A stretch of 64,000 nucleotides of DNA from Pollenia angustigena (Eukaryota; Arthropoda; Insecta; Diptera; Polleniidae): positions 197,488,208 to 197,552,207 of the forward strand of contig OV884058.1 in NCBI GenBank assembly GCA_930367215.1. The letters are read 5' to 3'. Below the pieces are notes generated by a model, which saw only the letters and a program-made list of their open reading frames with translations, was not told the DNA's origin and ran no database searches. Shown here piece by piece: positions 54,560-64,000 of this stretch. Numbering within the stretch: the stretch's first letter is position 1; each line of letters starts with the position of its first letter. A program made the translations under genes and the position numbers.

Positions 54560-55770
54560 TTTGTCTATACTCTTGCCGTCAATGGTGATGGGCTGTTCGA
54601 TGATACATGGTCTCTGAAACCGACGCTATGGGTCAGCAATGAGGGACAGTAAGGTGGGCAGAAATTTCTTCATAGTGGAACTGGGCATAAACTTCTTCAT
54701 AGTGGAACTGGGCATAAACTTCCCTTTAGGCTGCCGGATGACATCAGTATCTTGCAGACTGAAATCTCCGCAATAAGGCGGACGGCGAATTGGCTGAGTT
54801 GTAGTTTTGTATCGAGATCAAAGCTGGCATTACAGCTCTGGCCGGTGTAGTCGAAACATCAAAGTTAACTGTGGATATCTTTAACGAAATTGCGAAACAA
54901 TAACGCTGGCATGGATATAATAGCACAGAGGAAGCCTGAGAAAACAAACTGCAGACAGCGACAGCCTGGCCAAACAAGGTTGCCTTTTGGACAACAACGT
55001 CGCTGATAGTCTATTTTTAGCCTTTCGATTGCTCGCTGTAGAGATCTCTTTAAACGTGAGTCCTTGTAGATCTTTTAGATATCATAAATATTTTGATATT
55101 AAATTAAATAAGACTAATTATTCACTAAATGAGCCACCTGTTAGATCCCAACTATTGATTAATAATTTAAGTGAAAATTGTACATTAGATTTTAGTTTTT
55201 CTAAAGAAAAGTTAAAAACTTAATAGCTGAAATTAATATAAGCGAATAGTCTGTAAGGATAATTTGTAACTCCAAAAACTCTTATTAATAAATGGAAAAT
55301 AATTTAAGAGTAATAACATCTGCGTGTTAGTTGGGTCTCTATGGCCTGGCTACAACACGAGCGAAACGAGCGTGCTACAAAGGTTTGGTAAGAACCACAC
55401 TAGGACAGTGATATTGGTTATTACGGGTCACTGCGATACAGAGGGGTTATAATATCTACTACGGAAGACAGAGGAGGAAAAGTTGTTTCACTTTCTCTCC
55501 AATTCCCGGTTCACGGTGATATTAGGATGGGCGATTTTGGAAGAGCAGCATTGCGATGCTTGGATGTTCTAACTAAGTTCTAACTATCTAGGACTAAGGG
55601 CGATCTTTATTTCCTACAGGGAATAGAAATGGTTGAGGAGTAATCTGGGGATAACTGGGTTCACTCTGGTAACTGGCTTAGGGTTTCGCTAGGAGACCAC
55701 TATAAAGACCCAAGTGAGCTGTCCTCTTATCAGCCGCACATTGAACCTTACCTTGTCTAATTTAAGTCTT
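54560..55770 (+). pseudogene. LINE ORF2 C-terminal relic
   Basis: The plus strand reads LPFRLPDDISILQTEISAIR, then RTANWLSC, an RNase H core of the jockey/I/R1 type. Further on come a VTGHCDIGR-like stretch and GFTLVTGLGFR, and a CTTACCTTGTCTAATTTAAG end typical of LINE 3' tails. AGTGGAACTGGGCATAAACT is duplicated at 54675-54720. Multiple stops are present. Confidence 0.6.
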
Positions 55771-55805
55771 CTCTACTGTTACATTTATTTTCTAAGTACT
55801 CTTTT

Positions 55806-55906
55806 TACAAGATGACAGACACAAGGCAGTCAGACGAAGTTTGTAGGCGAGAGAGGAACCAAGAACAACAAACTTCGTCTGTCTGCCTTCCGTCTGTCAC
55901 CTTGTA
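55806..55906. mobile_element. 101-bp hairpin with about 38-bp arms
   Basis: ACAAGATGACAGACACAAGG and CAGACGAAGTTTGT pair with ACAAACTTCGTCTG and CCTTCCGTCTGTCACCTTGT. The loop is about 24 bases. Confidence 0.8.
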
Positions 55907-55909
55907 AAG

Positions 55910-58500
55910 GGCGACAAATCGACAGTCAAGCTTATTTGTCCTATTTAGTTAAAAAGAGTGCTCAATACAATATTTTCCTGATGGTAAATAAGTTTTTCAT
56001 TTTATTTGTCTTGTTTATCAATTTGTTCTGCTTTTTTGATTCAGTTCCTAGAATTATGCTTTTGATTTCTTGGCGTTAATAGAATTTAAAGTGAAAGAAA
56101 AAAAAAAGAACGGCTTTTATTTCATTTCACTTGTACTTTATTTGTTCTTATTTTTTCTGCGATTTATTTCTGTTATTTGTTTCTTTATTTTATTATCCAG
56201 CTGTTGTTGCTTATTTTTTTTCTCCTTCTTCATTTTTCATTCATCTTTATTATTTTCATTTTGCATTGAGTACTTAAATTTCAATTTATGTTCATGTTGA
56301 ATCTTGAAAAATATCAAGTTGATGTTACAGTTTCTTATCCTGTCGACCATCTTGTTAATCTGCTAAAATTACAATGGCGTTCAAAGTACTTGGGGGAGTA
56401 AAAAACTTTTTTTTCTTATAAATTATTTTTTTTTTTTTTTTTTTTTCTGTCTTTTTTTTATTGTGAGTAGGGGTCGGTTTTCTATACAATTGAATAAATG
56501 TATTTTCAAGTTGAGTTGCTTTTTTGTTGGCAAAAATATTATTTACAGGAAGAAAACAAGATTTTCAAGTATGAGAATAATTTGTTAAAAACATCTTGCA
56601 TTTAAGTTTATTTTTATTTTCTAACATAATTTTCTTCATAATATTATTAAGAGTTAGTTAAACAATGATTTTGAAAAGAGCTTTTTTAATAAAGTAATTA
56701 AATAAAAGAAAATTATTTAGAAAATTCAAGAAGATTTTTATTATGACAGGTGAAGGATGTAGGAAAACTTCTTAAGACCGTATGCTTTTATACACCTTTC
56801 TCCTAAAAAAAAACATTAAGTCATGCTGCTTCCCCAGGTAAAAATATCATAATAAAAAGCCAATGTAAGGAAAAGAAAAGACAGTTAGAGGCCTGAATTT
56901 TCCAATATTTCACTTTCTCATGACTTTCCTCAGTTATCGAATAAAATTCTAGTCTGACAAGATCTCCAACGATATTAGCAAAATTACCATTTTACAAGAA
57001 GTCGCCCAAAAACTCCATATTAAATTACAACTTTCTGCCTTTCTTAAAAAAACTCCACGTGCAATCGTTCCCCTTTTTAAACCTTTCAAAGATAATAATC
57101 ACTTTTCTCTATTAAACTTCAATTTAGTGTCTCCAATTAGGAAAAGCTTATTATTTAATTGTACTCAACTCAATCCTCAGTCCCCAGGGGATCAATCGAC
57201 CACAAACATGTTCTTCGCTTTATCCAGCATGCGAATGTGTGTATGTGTGTGAAAGAGAGTGTTTGTACGCCAGAGTATTTATCCTAAAAAGCACGTCTAA
57301 GTAATTTAGTAACTTTAACTTCATAATTCAATAAGACAATAGAAAAAAAACGAACGGAAAATTAAAAAAAAAACAAAAATTCTAAAATCCCAAGCTAAAC
57401 AACCAGACAAACATATGAATTCTTTAAGAGTCCCCTAACAAATATCTATAAAGTGACACACATACACAGAGACACAATATACAACTCACACTTTACACCA
57501 AAAAAAAAAAAAAAACAACTGAAAAATCCTTACAAATTATGACACAATCAAATTACGTGTAGAATAGTACAAAAAAGACAACAAGAAAATAAGAGTAAGA
57601 ATAAAATTTACAAGAGAAAAGAATGCGAATGGATATAAAAATAAATTTTATTAACTGACTTAAACAACTGCACACATATACACACTGTCTCCCTCTCTCT
57701 CTCTCTCATACACATTTACAAATTCTTCTTTAGAGGGAAATGCATGTGTACGAATGTATGTTGCAGTGTAGTGGAGATAATACTTTAAGGATTTAAAGAA
57801 AACTTTAAGTATATGTTAAAGGAAGGAAAACATATTTTGTTTGCATGTTTTTTTTCTTCATATATATTTTCCCTTTTGAAACTGGTCACACAATCCATAT
57901 GCCAAACACGAAAACATAATTCATTCCCTAATGCTCACATACATACATGCATATTAAGTGTGTGTTAGCAGTAACAACTTGCATATGTGAGAGCATATTA
58001 TTCGATTGCATATATCGCTCACTTTCTGCAACGTCGCACACTGGGGATTTCGCGGAAAAAAGTCAAATTGTGAACATAGTCTTCATGCAATATGCAGTGA
58101 CATGTTGCAATTTTAGACTAAATGGTACAATCAAATCAAAAAGAATTACTCCGATCTGACAGCCAGTTTTTTTTATATCCGTCTCAAACTCAGAACTTGT
58201 ATGTTTTACCGAACCAACTTAATTTAAACCTAAGAATTTGAAAACGAATATTATTTTACTATGTGAACTAACGTTTTTCTTTTTTTTCTATTTAAAGTAG
58301 TATATTTCAGTATACTTAAATTGAAAAAAAAACTGCAGAGACTTAAGTTTTTTTTTTGTGTATTTTTATGAACATATAACAAAAATCCCATTTTTCTCCA
58401 AACATTTGGACCTGCAATTTGATCTTTACTTTTCTTTAGTTTGAAATCACTACTAATACATTGTCTTATATCTGTTTTAACATTATTAATCAATTTCAAG
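55910..58500. other. no gene recognised; microsatellites
   Basis: AT-rich. GTGTGTATGTGTGTGAAAGA near 57240, a CT run at 57690-57708 and several poly-A/T runs. The texture is that of fly intron or intergenic DNA. A 76-codon frame at 56070 is T-driven. Confidence 0.45.
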
Positions 58501-59351
58501 TGCCACCAGGTGCCACCTCTCAATTTGTTGCATTACACAGTACAACATTTTTCAGCTGCTTGATTCGGGACTCAATTCTGATAAGGCTCTTTTGTTTAAC
58601 ATAACTCGAGAACCACTAGTCGGATTTCACTGAAAACGATTTAGAAAAATCAAGAATTACAATTACTTTCATCTGTTTATATAACATTTTGCTACATAAG
58701 CAACAGTTTCGCAGTTATAAATAAATGTATGAAGAAAAAAAAATATTTTTTGCCCAAAAAATTAAAATTTCTTATTTTTAATTCATAAAAAATCCAAAAC
58801 AGTAAAAAAAAGTTTCAAGTCTTATTACTTTCACTTAAAGTCGCATAACTTATGAAAAAAATGACACATAAATCATGAAAATCGATGAACGCGTTTCGCT
58901 TTTATTAACAATTAAGTGAAGGTATGCATTTCAAAAATTTGCTCGAGATATGCACAAAATTCTTTGCAAAAACATTATGACTTTTTTTATGATTCTTAGA
59001 ATTCAAAAAAAAAAAAAAAAAAGTAATAAACAAAAGGTTATTTGATTTTTATGATTGCGGTAGCAAACTAATAAGCGGTAATAAATGTGCGTGGACATTT
59101 GAAAGGAAAGTGCACTTTTATAATTTTTTTGGGGTTTTCCGTTGGCTACATGTATGATTTTTTTACAGAAATTCCACCCACATCTATTAGTGCTCATGTT
59201 TTGGAACGTACCTGTCAGTAAAATATTAAAAATACGTAGTATTTATAGGTGTTCATTTTTCGATTTTTGTCATTCAACAAGTGCTGACGAACGCGAAAAG
59301 CACAACCGATTTTTCTCCGTTTTTTTAATTATAACCAAGAGTTTTACGGCA
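58501..59351 (+). other. upstream region of the Transib-like pseudogene
   Basis: No homology is recognised. The same open frame as the transposase begins at 59142, but residues before Met 59352 look non-coding. A CACAGTACAAC at 58536 resembles the CAC-starting ends of Transib elements but has no visible partner. Confidence 0.3.
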
Positions 59352-61197
59352 ATGGAAAGTTTTTCTATTTCTCATGGGGTTTTATGCTCGAAGCTTCTGG
59401 AATTTGACAAAGACAGAACAAAATTAAAACAGTTTTTGCAACAATTGCACGTTGGCTTAAACGATACTAGAACATGTGAAATTTTGGATACAATATATAA
59501 AGACTTTTACTGTAACTTCAAACAAAGATGGCAGGATTCTAACCGTACGAAGTCGCGATTTGAAAAAAAGAATGCAAATTGGCTTGAAGGTACATTTACA
59601 ATTAAGTTTACTGAGGCTGAATGTTCTACCAGTTCTGAACTTGGTCGGCCACGCAAATCGTTTGAGGAGTGCTGTGATCGCGCCAAACGATACAAAAGGG
59701 ATGAAGTACGTTCTATGTTTCCTCAAGAAGTAATTGATTTTTCTTCTAGTATTTCAAAAACCAACCACAAAATTTGTACATTAAAAACTTTGGGGATGTT
59801 TACAAAGCTTGAACTTACAAAAGAAAAATACGAGTATCTAATGCATTGGTTACAAAATGAAGGATATAACATACTCGTACCATACAAACAACTCACGAAA
59901 GAAAAAACTAACAGTTATCCTCTAGAAATTTCTATTACTGAAAGTTCAGGCAGTGTACCTCTGCAAAATCTGTTGGATCATACTGCTAAAAGAGTCCTAG
60001 AGACCAAATCAGTAAAGGAAATAAATAAAATTGAAAGCGAAAATCTAACAATGTACTATAAATGGGGATGTGATGGGGCATCTGGTCAAAGCGAATACCA
60101 ACAGAGGTTTTCAGATGATCAAATTTCTGACTCTCATTTATATATGACATCAGTTGTACCACTAAAATTATCATTGAGTGATGACATAAATAAATTAGTA
60201 TGGAACAACAATAAACCTTCTTCCACACAGTATTGTAGAACACTACAGTTTGCATATGTTAAAGAGACACCTCAAGTTATACGAGAAGAAAACAGAAGAG
60301 TCGATGAGGAGATATTTCAACTAAAAGAATTTGAGTTAACAGTAAATAATCGTAACTTTAAAGTAAAACATGAATTATATTTTACAATGATTGACGGCAA
60401 GACAGCACAATCAGTAACAGAGACACCAGCAGCATCTTCTTGTTTTATTTGTGGAGCAACAACATCCAAAATGAATAAAATCGAAGAAGTTCAAGCTATG
60501 CCCGTAAATGGACAAGCACTGCAATTTGGTATGTCACCACTTCATGCGCGTATTAAGCTGATGGAGTGTCTTTTGCATGTAGCTTACAATATTGAATTTA
60601 AAAGTGGAAGAGTCGACTCAAATACTCATCCGATAAGATAAGCCCGAAAATGTTTGATAAAGCGTGAAATTAAAGAGAAAATTGGAATACAGGTTGATAC
60701 TGTTAAACAAGGCTCTGGTACGACAAATTCAGGAAATACGTCACGAAGATTCTTTGCTAATCCTGCTTTGATTTCCGAAATCACGGGTCTAGATGAAGAC
60801 ATAATCAAGAGGTTTTCAACAATTCTCGAAGCTATAACCATTACCGAGGCCCTAGATTCGAAAAAATTTGGTGATTTTTGTCTGGAGACGGCAAAAAAGT
60901 TTGTTGCACTGTACGAGTGGTACAATATGCCACCAACACTCCACAAAATTCTGATTCATGGAAAATATATATGTAATTGAAAGGTGGATTTTTCCTGTAG
61001 GCTTATTATCCGAAGAGGCTCAGAAAAGTCGTAACAAAGACTATAAAAAATATCGCCTTAGACACTCCAGAAAATGCAGTCGAATTGCCACGAACGAAGA
61101 TATTATGCACCGAATGATGGTAACATCAGATCCCATGATCTCACACTTGACTCCTTCATTTAGCCAGAAAAAGCATAGTGATATTTATAAGTGATGA
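59352..61197 (+). pseudogene. Transib/RAG1-like DDE transposase pseudogene
   Basis: The chosen start is Met 59352 (MESFSISHGVLCSKLL). Reading in frame, the first catalytic Asp is in YKWGCDGASGQSEY (codon 60072-60074, about residue 241). The second is in MIDGKTAQSVTET (60393-60395), 16 residues before the zinc pair CFIC, the same spacing style as RAG1 Asp708 and its CxxC. Then come GMSPLHARIKLMECLLHVAY, NTSRRFFANPALISEITGLD and LHKILIHG. The catalytic Glu is in LLSEEAQKSRNKDYKKYR (61012-61017). An in-frame TAA at 60639-60641 and a frameshift near 60970 break the protein, which ends at 61194. When intact it would cut and paste the element. All three acidic residues survive, so decay is recent or mild. 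Confidence 0.85.
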
Positions 61198-61213
61198 AGT
61201 TAAGGCTCTTTTA

Positions 61214-61558
61214 GAATAATAAATTAAAAAGTAGATTTAAAATAAATAATAAATGAAAAATTAAAAAAATCATTTAAATTTTTTGTTAGTTAGGGCTTTT
61301 TACATTGTAGGTAACGATATATATTTTTCTAGCTTTCTTTATTTTGATTACTTTTGTGTATAACTATAGAAATAAAACTAAGTTTGTGATGAAATTAAAA
61401 ATAGATTTGAAATAAATAATGAATTAAAAATTAAAAAAAATCTTTTAAATTTTTTTGTTAGTTAGGGCTTTTTACATTGTAGGTAACGATATACATTTCT
61501 CTAACTTTCTTTATTTTGATTACTTTTGTGTATTACTATATAAATAAAACTTATTTTT
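61214..61558 (+). repeat. 172-bp tandem duplication
   Basis: GTTAGTTAGGGCTTTTTACA occurs at 61285 and 61457, 172 bp apart, within two long similar units (ATTTTGATTACTTTTGTGTA also repeats). It lies directly 3' of the transposase relic and may be part of the element's 3' region. Confidence 0.85.
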
Positions 61559-61619
61559 GTGATGAAATCATTATATTTTTTGACAAATATATTTTTTTCC
61601 TCACCTCCATACAAAAATC

Positions 61620-61866
61620 CCCAGTGTGCGTCGTCATAACTCAAAAAAAAAAACTAATTTCGAAATAAACATGTTAAAAGTTTTTTATTTGCTCGCACCA
61701 CTTAGAAAAAAATTAACGACACATTTTCTCTTCAAACGTGGAAAGTATAAAAGACATAAAGATCAGTTGTATACACAATATAAAGAACAACACCTCGAAC
61801 TAACTTTAAAATTAAGTTTTTTGAGTTATGACGACGTTGCAGCAAATGAGCAATATGTTCTTACAC
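61620..61866. repeat. relative of the 244-bp MITE at 3529
   Basis: GTCATAACTCAAAAAAAA on the left and TTTTTTGAGTTATGACGACG followed by TTGCAGCAAATGAGC on the right pair. The interior CACTTAGAAAAAA...CTCTTCAAAC.TGG and AAAGTATAAAAGACATAAAG match 3529-3772. The left end is shorter than in the first copy. A 107-codon frame here is a shadow. Confidence 0.65.
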
Positions 61867-61949
61867 TTAGCGTTACTATCAATAGTTTGCATATATTTTT
61901 GCATCAGGGATGGCAAAGTGATTTTGGAACATGCCCACTTGGTTTTTAA

Positions 61950-62340
61950 ATTTAAACTTTTTTTAATTTTCTATACAATTTTTTTAACAGATGTCCCTTT
62001 ATAACAACTTCTTCTAAGCTTCTTGAGCTGCTAGAATTTTTGATTTTAAACACGGCATTGACCTTAACTTCTTCTCTTTAGCAAAATCTGGGACCATTGC
62101 CGGGTATGCCTTCACACGCAGAAATAACATATTTTTCGATGTGGTCTCTAGGGATGGGTAAATATAAAATATAAAATATGTAAAAATATATCGATATATA
62201 TGTCGCATCGATATTTTTTTAAGTGGATCGATATTTATTAATTAAAAATATCGATATTCGATACATTACATGTAACTCCATTGTAGCTTTAATTCTAAAA
62301 TAAAAACAGAAAATTCAATAAAAACAAAATAAAGATTTTA
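61950..62340. other. unclassified; ATCGAT-rich palindromes
   Basis: A minus frame (62014-62208) ends VPDFAKEKKLRSMPCLKSKI without a recognised family. ATATCGATAT, CATCGATATT and AAATATCGATATTCGATA cluster at 62190-62265, possibly the terminus of a decayed hAT-like element. Confidence 0.3.
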
Positions 62341-62359
62341 AATATTTTACTGCATATTT

Positions 62360-62590
62360 TCTTATCATAGTTTTTACTAATGGCACATTGAGATCCTTAT
62401 GGATGTTTGAGTTTTTAATATACCAGGGAGGGGCTGTAATTATTCGAAGAAGTTTATTTTGGCGCCTTTGAATTTTGCCGATATTAGAGGCCGAGGCAGT
62501 GCCCCATAGTTGAATACCTTAGCACCAGATAGGCTTTGGGATAGAGTTGTAAAGTAGAAGCTTGCAATCGAGACTAAGGACAGAATTTCC
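62360..62590 (-). pseudogene. LINE reverse transcriptase C-terminal relic (jockey type)
   Basis: The minus strand reads KLLLYNSIPKPIWC, stop, GIQLWGTASASNIGKIQRRQ, then NKLLRIITAPPWYIKNSNIH and KDLNVPL. This is the classic end of the RT domain of jockey-group LINEs (YKA.LKPIW.YGIQLWG ... RI...PWY). One stop is in frame; the rest of the element is missing. Confidence 0.85.
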
Positions 62591-62599
62591 TCCAATAAG

Positions 62600-64000
62600 C
62601 CTTTTTGTGAAAATTGCCGAGTTATTTTTTTGTGTGTTTTGGCGATTTTTATTTATTTTTTTTTTTATTGCTTTTTGCTATTTTTGTAAAAAAATTTTTC
62701 AAATTCAATTTATAATTTCGACTTTTTTTTGCAAAAATCTACAGTTTTTCTTGCGTTTTTTGGCGATTTTTTATTATCACCTTGTAAAACATGCGATTTT
62801 GTTAGGGAAATGAAAACTCTTGTTAGTTTTGGCATCTTTTTTCTTATATAAAAAATGTTTGGTTTTATTTAAAAATTTTTTAATTTGAATATTTAGTTAG
62901 GCTTGATTGAGTTCATTAAATTTTGTTCTCATTAAATTATTTTACTGAGGAAGGAATTTTACAACATGAAATTAATTAAAATATATTGATAATTTTTATT
63001 CTTGGCTGAGCTGGGGACCGAACTCTGGTTAAATTTAAGTTTCGATAATAACCACATTCTCATCATCAGAATCCACTGCGGTGCGTGCCAGCCAACAGTT
63101 GTAATTTTATGCGATATTTTTTTATAATTTTTGAGAGGTATTGCGATTTCTGTAAAAATTTTACGATATTTGTATTTTTAAAATTTTTGGTAAAATTCTC
63201 GGTTTTGTTAAAAATTTGATCATTTGAGGGGCTTAAAGCACAAGGGGTTCAAGTGACTTATGTTAAATAATGAGACAAAAGCTGTTGTTTCGCTTGTACT
63301 CCAAACGAAGCAGGTATTTTAATGTCAAGTGCTTGAATTGTTCGCCATATCTAGCGTCCGGATGAGAATCCTACATTCACCTCTTGTGCTCTGAACAACT
63401 TCTCCGATCTATACCTATAATTCCATATGTTACCTCAATTTTTGAAATAGACACTTAAACCCCCTGTGCTTTAAGCACCTCACTTATAATTTATATATTT
63501 TTGTTTTTTTTTTTTATTTAATATTAAAAAAATTATTAATATTTCTATGTATTTGTAAAACAAACACATAAATGTAAAAAAATCATAATAAATTTTCATA
63601 ATGACTCTTAAACTGGAAGAACAGAAGGTCTTCGAGGTTTGTTAAAGAGCTGTATAGAAAAGCTTCTTTACCCTATTTACATTTCCGAACCCTTCTTCTA
63701 CAAAAATTCATAGTAATGCCTGTTCCCCCAAACGAAAAAACTTTGTCTAAAAATAAAATTGTAACTGCTTAAAAGTCATTAACTTTGTCAGTTAATTCAG
63801 CCATTTCCGGTACAACGCAAAACTATTTATTTTCTAACTTTAGCCAATAAAAAATTCTGTATGTTATTTTTTTTAATATGACCCCATTTTCTCTAAGAGC
63901 AGCACCTACAACAACAAAGAAGCCACAAATTAACATTTTCCCAAATCTAATTTATATTTTTTGAATTTTTACAAGTTTCAAATTTTAATTCTTTTTTTAT
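62600..64000. other. AT-rich, no gene recognised
   Basis: Long T-rich runs; recurrent TTGCGATTTTT-like phrases (62640-62800, 63110-63200). At 63005-63105 a minus-strand GAGTTCGGTCCCCAGC resembles a tRNA B-box, and TCCACTGCGGTGCGTGCCAG is shared with 39685-39708, hinting at a tRNA-derived SINE. A direct phrase pair about CACAAGGGGTTCAAG / GTGCTTTAAGCACCTC is seen near 63240-63480. Confidence 0.35.

Noticed and set aside
55330..55750. Ribosomal-RNA-like text because of higher GC and GGGATAACTG
   Set aside because: Flanking text reads as a LINE C-terminal relic and no rRNA core can be followed.
58536..58546. CACAGTACAAC as the left Transib terminus
   Set aside because: No matching inverted end or 5-bp duplication was found downstream of 61197.
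61626..61949. 107-codon basic frame as a possible gene
   Set aside because: It coincides with a repeat shared with the MITE at 3529-3772, including its inverted ends.

Overview
The window looks like repeat-packed, gene-poor, AT-rich nuclear DNA from a higher fly (Diptera; a calyptrate such as a blow fly is my best guess). That guess is inference. It rests on the mix of element families: DINE-1/Helentron-like repeats carrying the dipteran GTCCGTCTGTCTGTCC motif, mariner relatives, hAT and PIF/Harbinger MITEs, a BEL/Pao LTR retrotransposon, jockey-type LINE relics and a Transib/RAG1-like transposase. I find no confidently intact host gene. Two weak host-gene candidates are listed: a possible exon near 33.4 kb and a 58-codon frame interrupted by a transposon at 42.2-44.1 kb. 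Much of the rest reads like intron or intergenic sequence.

Layout. 0-4.3 kb: a Helentron-like repeat, then a mariner pseudogene split by a hAT MITE that is itself split by a PIF/Harbinger MITE, then a degenerate tandem array and two more Helentron-like fragments. 5-17.5 kb: scattered MITEs, hairpins, a reverse mariner relic and duplicated unclassified repeats. 17.6-20.7 kb: a second copy of the first Helentron-like family with an expanded 153-bp tandem array, interrupted by a 1.36-kb DNA transposon holding a degraded transposase; the first copy supplies the empty site. 21.6-30.8 kb: a foldback-type element with perfect 60-bp inverted termini, an 8-bp target duplication and many copies of a GTGGGACTTATTTCGT-type motif. 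A 7.9-kb BEL/Pao retrotransposon has inserted into one of these motifs. It has near-identical 522-bp LTRs, broken gag and pol, and an open GC-rich third reading frame between integrase and the 3' LTR.

31-35 kb: more MITEs. 35-38.5 kb: a large inverted repeat (arms about 0.55-0.6 kb) split by a pogo-like element that contains a mariner relic. 38.6-42 kb: a GC-elevated block and low-complexity DNA. 42.2-44.0 kb: hAT within hAT, with a third element inside. 44.5-47.4 kb: a hAT transposase tail and a LINE split by a Helentron-like repeat. 49-50.3 kb: a reverse mariner relic and an 11-bp minisatellite. 51.7-56 kb: hairpins, PIF MITE copy 3, a nested MITE and a LINE tail. 59.1-61.2 kb: a Transib/RAG1-like transposase pseudogene with all three catalytic acidic residues still readable, broken by one stop and one frameshift. 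62.3 kb: a reverse jockey-type LINE relic.

Because insertions interrupt known repeats, several relative ages can be read directly: mariner, then hAT, then PIF; Helentron-like, then the 1.36-kb transposon; foldback element, then BEL. All coordinates and motifs were read by eye. Percent identities were not computed except the LTR comparison (2 differences seen in 522 bases).
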